NCBI GenBank assembly: GCA_030613765.1
Contig: JAUWLI010000193.1
Location: forward strand, 1-6,111
Direction of reading: 5' to 3'
From: Phycisphaerae bacterium
Lineage (GTDB): Bacteria > Planctomycetota > Phycisphaerae > Sedimentisphaerales > SG8-4
DNA length: 6,111 bases
The position numbers were made by a program, and so were the translations under genes. Shown here one piece after another: positions 4,907 to 6,111 of the stretch; the stretch's first letter is position 1, and each line of letters starts with the position of its first letter. The notes under the pieces were generated by a model. That model had not been told where the DNA came from. It saw nothing but the letters and a program-made list of their open reading frames with translations, and ran no database searches.

Positions 4907-6111
4907 ATGAAAAATATAACATTTAGAATCCTGATTGCCTCCTTTGCGGCGATAGTGCTCATATCAGAAGTCCGGGCCGAGATTGTAACTACAGATAAGG
5001 CCTTGATAGTAGCGAACAACTGGGTTAACACAATCATCCGGAAAAAGGGAAGTTGGGGCGAAGCAGACAGCGCCCACGTGGACAGTATCCGTCAGTTCAA
5101 ACGCGGCGAGCGGGTCTTAGGATATTTCTGCAACGTGGAACCCACTGGATTTATCGTGGTTTCCCTGCGAAAAGAGTTTGCACCGGTTAAGTCCTATTCG
5201 GCAATCTCGAATCTTGACCCTCATACGGAGGGTGCCGACTTGCTGAAAGAAAGGATGGAACGAATCCTCGACAGGGTTGAGGAGCAGTTCGGTTCGGTAA
5301 ACACCGCTCGGCCGGAGGATGTGAGCAGCCTGTTTGAAGTCGACTACAGAGAGGCATGGGAGCAATTGGAAGCAGGGGTACCTCCGATAGAAAAAGCAGA
5401 CGTCGGCGCTGCAGCCGCTTCAGATTACGTGGAGGGAGGTAACTATCAGGAAGGAGACGAACTGATCGATGCACGCTGGCACCAGGGGTATCCCTATAAC
5501 CTGTTCTGTCCGGCGCCGCCTCCAGGCAGCGGGTGTACGGAGGACCGGTGTACGGTCGGCTGTAATGCTACAGCCGGTGCACAGGTTTTACATTACTGGG
5601 CCTGGCCGCCCACGGGCGTAGGCGAGCCGTACGATGATGAGTACCTGTGGTGGTACATGCCCAATCAAGTATTCGACACTTCCCCTATCGAACAGATTAT
5701 TGCCGTAGCTGAGTTAAGCTATGAGGTCGGAATCGCAGGTCAGCAGAGCTATTGTGTAAACAACAGTTGTGCCACGGCTTCACATATAGAAAACATGCGA
5801 CCCGGCTACATAGCGCATTTCAGATACAATCCCGGCAGCTGGGTCCTATACCGTTCGGTTTACTCTGCATCCGCCTGGTTTAACGTCATTAAAGCGCAGC
5901 TCAACAAGAACCTGCCCATGACCTATGGGATCGCGGGCCATGCGATTATCTGTGACGGATGGCAGGTAGTTAGCACCCTGATGCAGATTCACATGAACTG
6001 GGGATCCGGGACGTCCAGCTCGACGAGGTGGTATACGCTCGATGTGGATTGGCCGCACGATCCTGATGAACATCTACTGGGCGACCATTACCCGATACCG
6101 GCGATAGGAAG
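4907..6111 (+). CDS. Streptopain-like (peptidase family C10) secreted cysteine peptidase, 3' end outside the window
   Basis: The first 401 residues are present and the frame is still open at the window edge. GAGG (4897-4900) lies 6 nt before the ATG. A signal peptide (residues 1-24, ending SEVRA) is followed by a propeptide-like region (about 28-105: KALIVANNWVNTI, GYFCNVEPTGFIVVS, VKSYSAISNLDP) of the kind that inhibits C10 zymogens. The catalytic domain shows the Cys motif VGCNATAGAQVLHYW with Cys219, and the His motif GHAIICDGW with His345, followed by HMNWGSG (Asn364, Trp365). These match the Cys-His dyad and downstream Asn-Trp of streptococcal SpeB (Cys192/His340). Before Cys219 there is a cysteine/proline-rich insert (FCPAPPPGSGCTEDRC), and another Cys pair follows in SYCVNNSCATA. 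These may form disulfides after export. It is expected to be an extracellular endopeptidase, co-transcribed with the fibre-like gene; substrate unknown. C-terminal domains beyond the edge cannot be assessed. Confidence 0.88.
   Translation, partial: MKNITFRILIASFAAIVLISEVRAEIVTTDKALIVANNWVNTIIRKKGSWGEADSAHVDSIRQFKRGERVLGYFCNVEPTGFIVVSLRKEFAPVKSYSAISNLDPHTEGADLLKERMERILDRVEEQFGSVNTARPEDVSSLFEVDYREAWEQLEAGVPPIEKADVGAAAASDYVEGGNYQEGDELIDARWHQGYPYNLFCPAPPPGSGCTEDRCTVGCNATAGAQVLHYWAWPPTGVGEPYDDEYLWWYMPNQVFDTSPIEQIIAVAELSYEVGIAGQQSYCVNNSCATASHIENMRPGYIAHFRYNPGSWVLYRSVYSASAWFNVIKAQLNKNLPMTYGIAGHAIICDGWQVVSTLMQIHMNWGSGTSSSTRWYTLDVDWPHDPDEHLLGDHYPIPAIG

Overview
The window looks like chromosomal DNA from a planctomycete, most likely an anaerobic Phycisphaerae/Sedimentisphaerales-type lineage. 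I infer this from three protein styles that commonly occur together there: a PEP-CTERM (exosortase-sorted) surface protein, a secreted fibre-like protein with FTYQGRL, GIGTTxP and DYAEGF segments, and a C10-family cysteine peptidase. No rRNA, tRNA or other taxonomic marker is present, so this is a family-level impression. I see no CRISPR array, insertion sequence, tRNA or phage packaging gene.

Layout. (1) Positions 84-1094, plus strand: a PEP-CTERM protein with four tandem 56-57-residue repeats. It is unusual in carrying a roughly 60-residue charged, soluble-looking segment ahead of its signal-like hydrophobic helix. (2) Positions 1160-2290, minus strand and convergent with the first gene: an MscS-family mechanosensitive channel with extra N-terminal membrane helices. 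(3) Positions 2291-2461: an AT-rich intergenic region shared by the divergent mscS-like gene and the next gene, with a short perfect inverted repeat. (4) Positions 2462-2782, plus strand: a small two-helix DUF4405 membrane protein with conserved histidines. (5) Positions 2783-2967: a control region with a near-consensus housekeeping promoter (TTGACT-16-TATAAT), a perfect 6+1+6 inverted repeat across its -35 box, and a leader of about 140 nt holding a hairpin and a possible 23-codon reading frame. (6) Positions 2968-4887, plus strand: a secreted 639-residue fibre-like protein. (7) Position 4907 to the window edge, plus strand: the N-terminal 401 residues of a secreted streptopain-like (C10) cysteine peptidase.

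How the genes work together. The last two genes are 19 bp apart with no terminator between them and follow one strong promoter, so they form a likely operon that exports a fibre-like surface protein and a zymogen-type protease. The mscS-like and DUF4405 genes are cell-envelope functions that appear to stand alone. The most interesting points are the fibre/protease pair under a possibly repressor-controlled promoter, and the internal signal sequence of the PEP-CTERM protein. The first 47 bases hold nothing I can assign.
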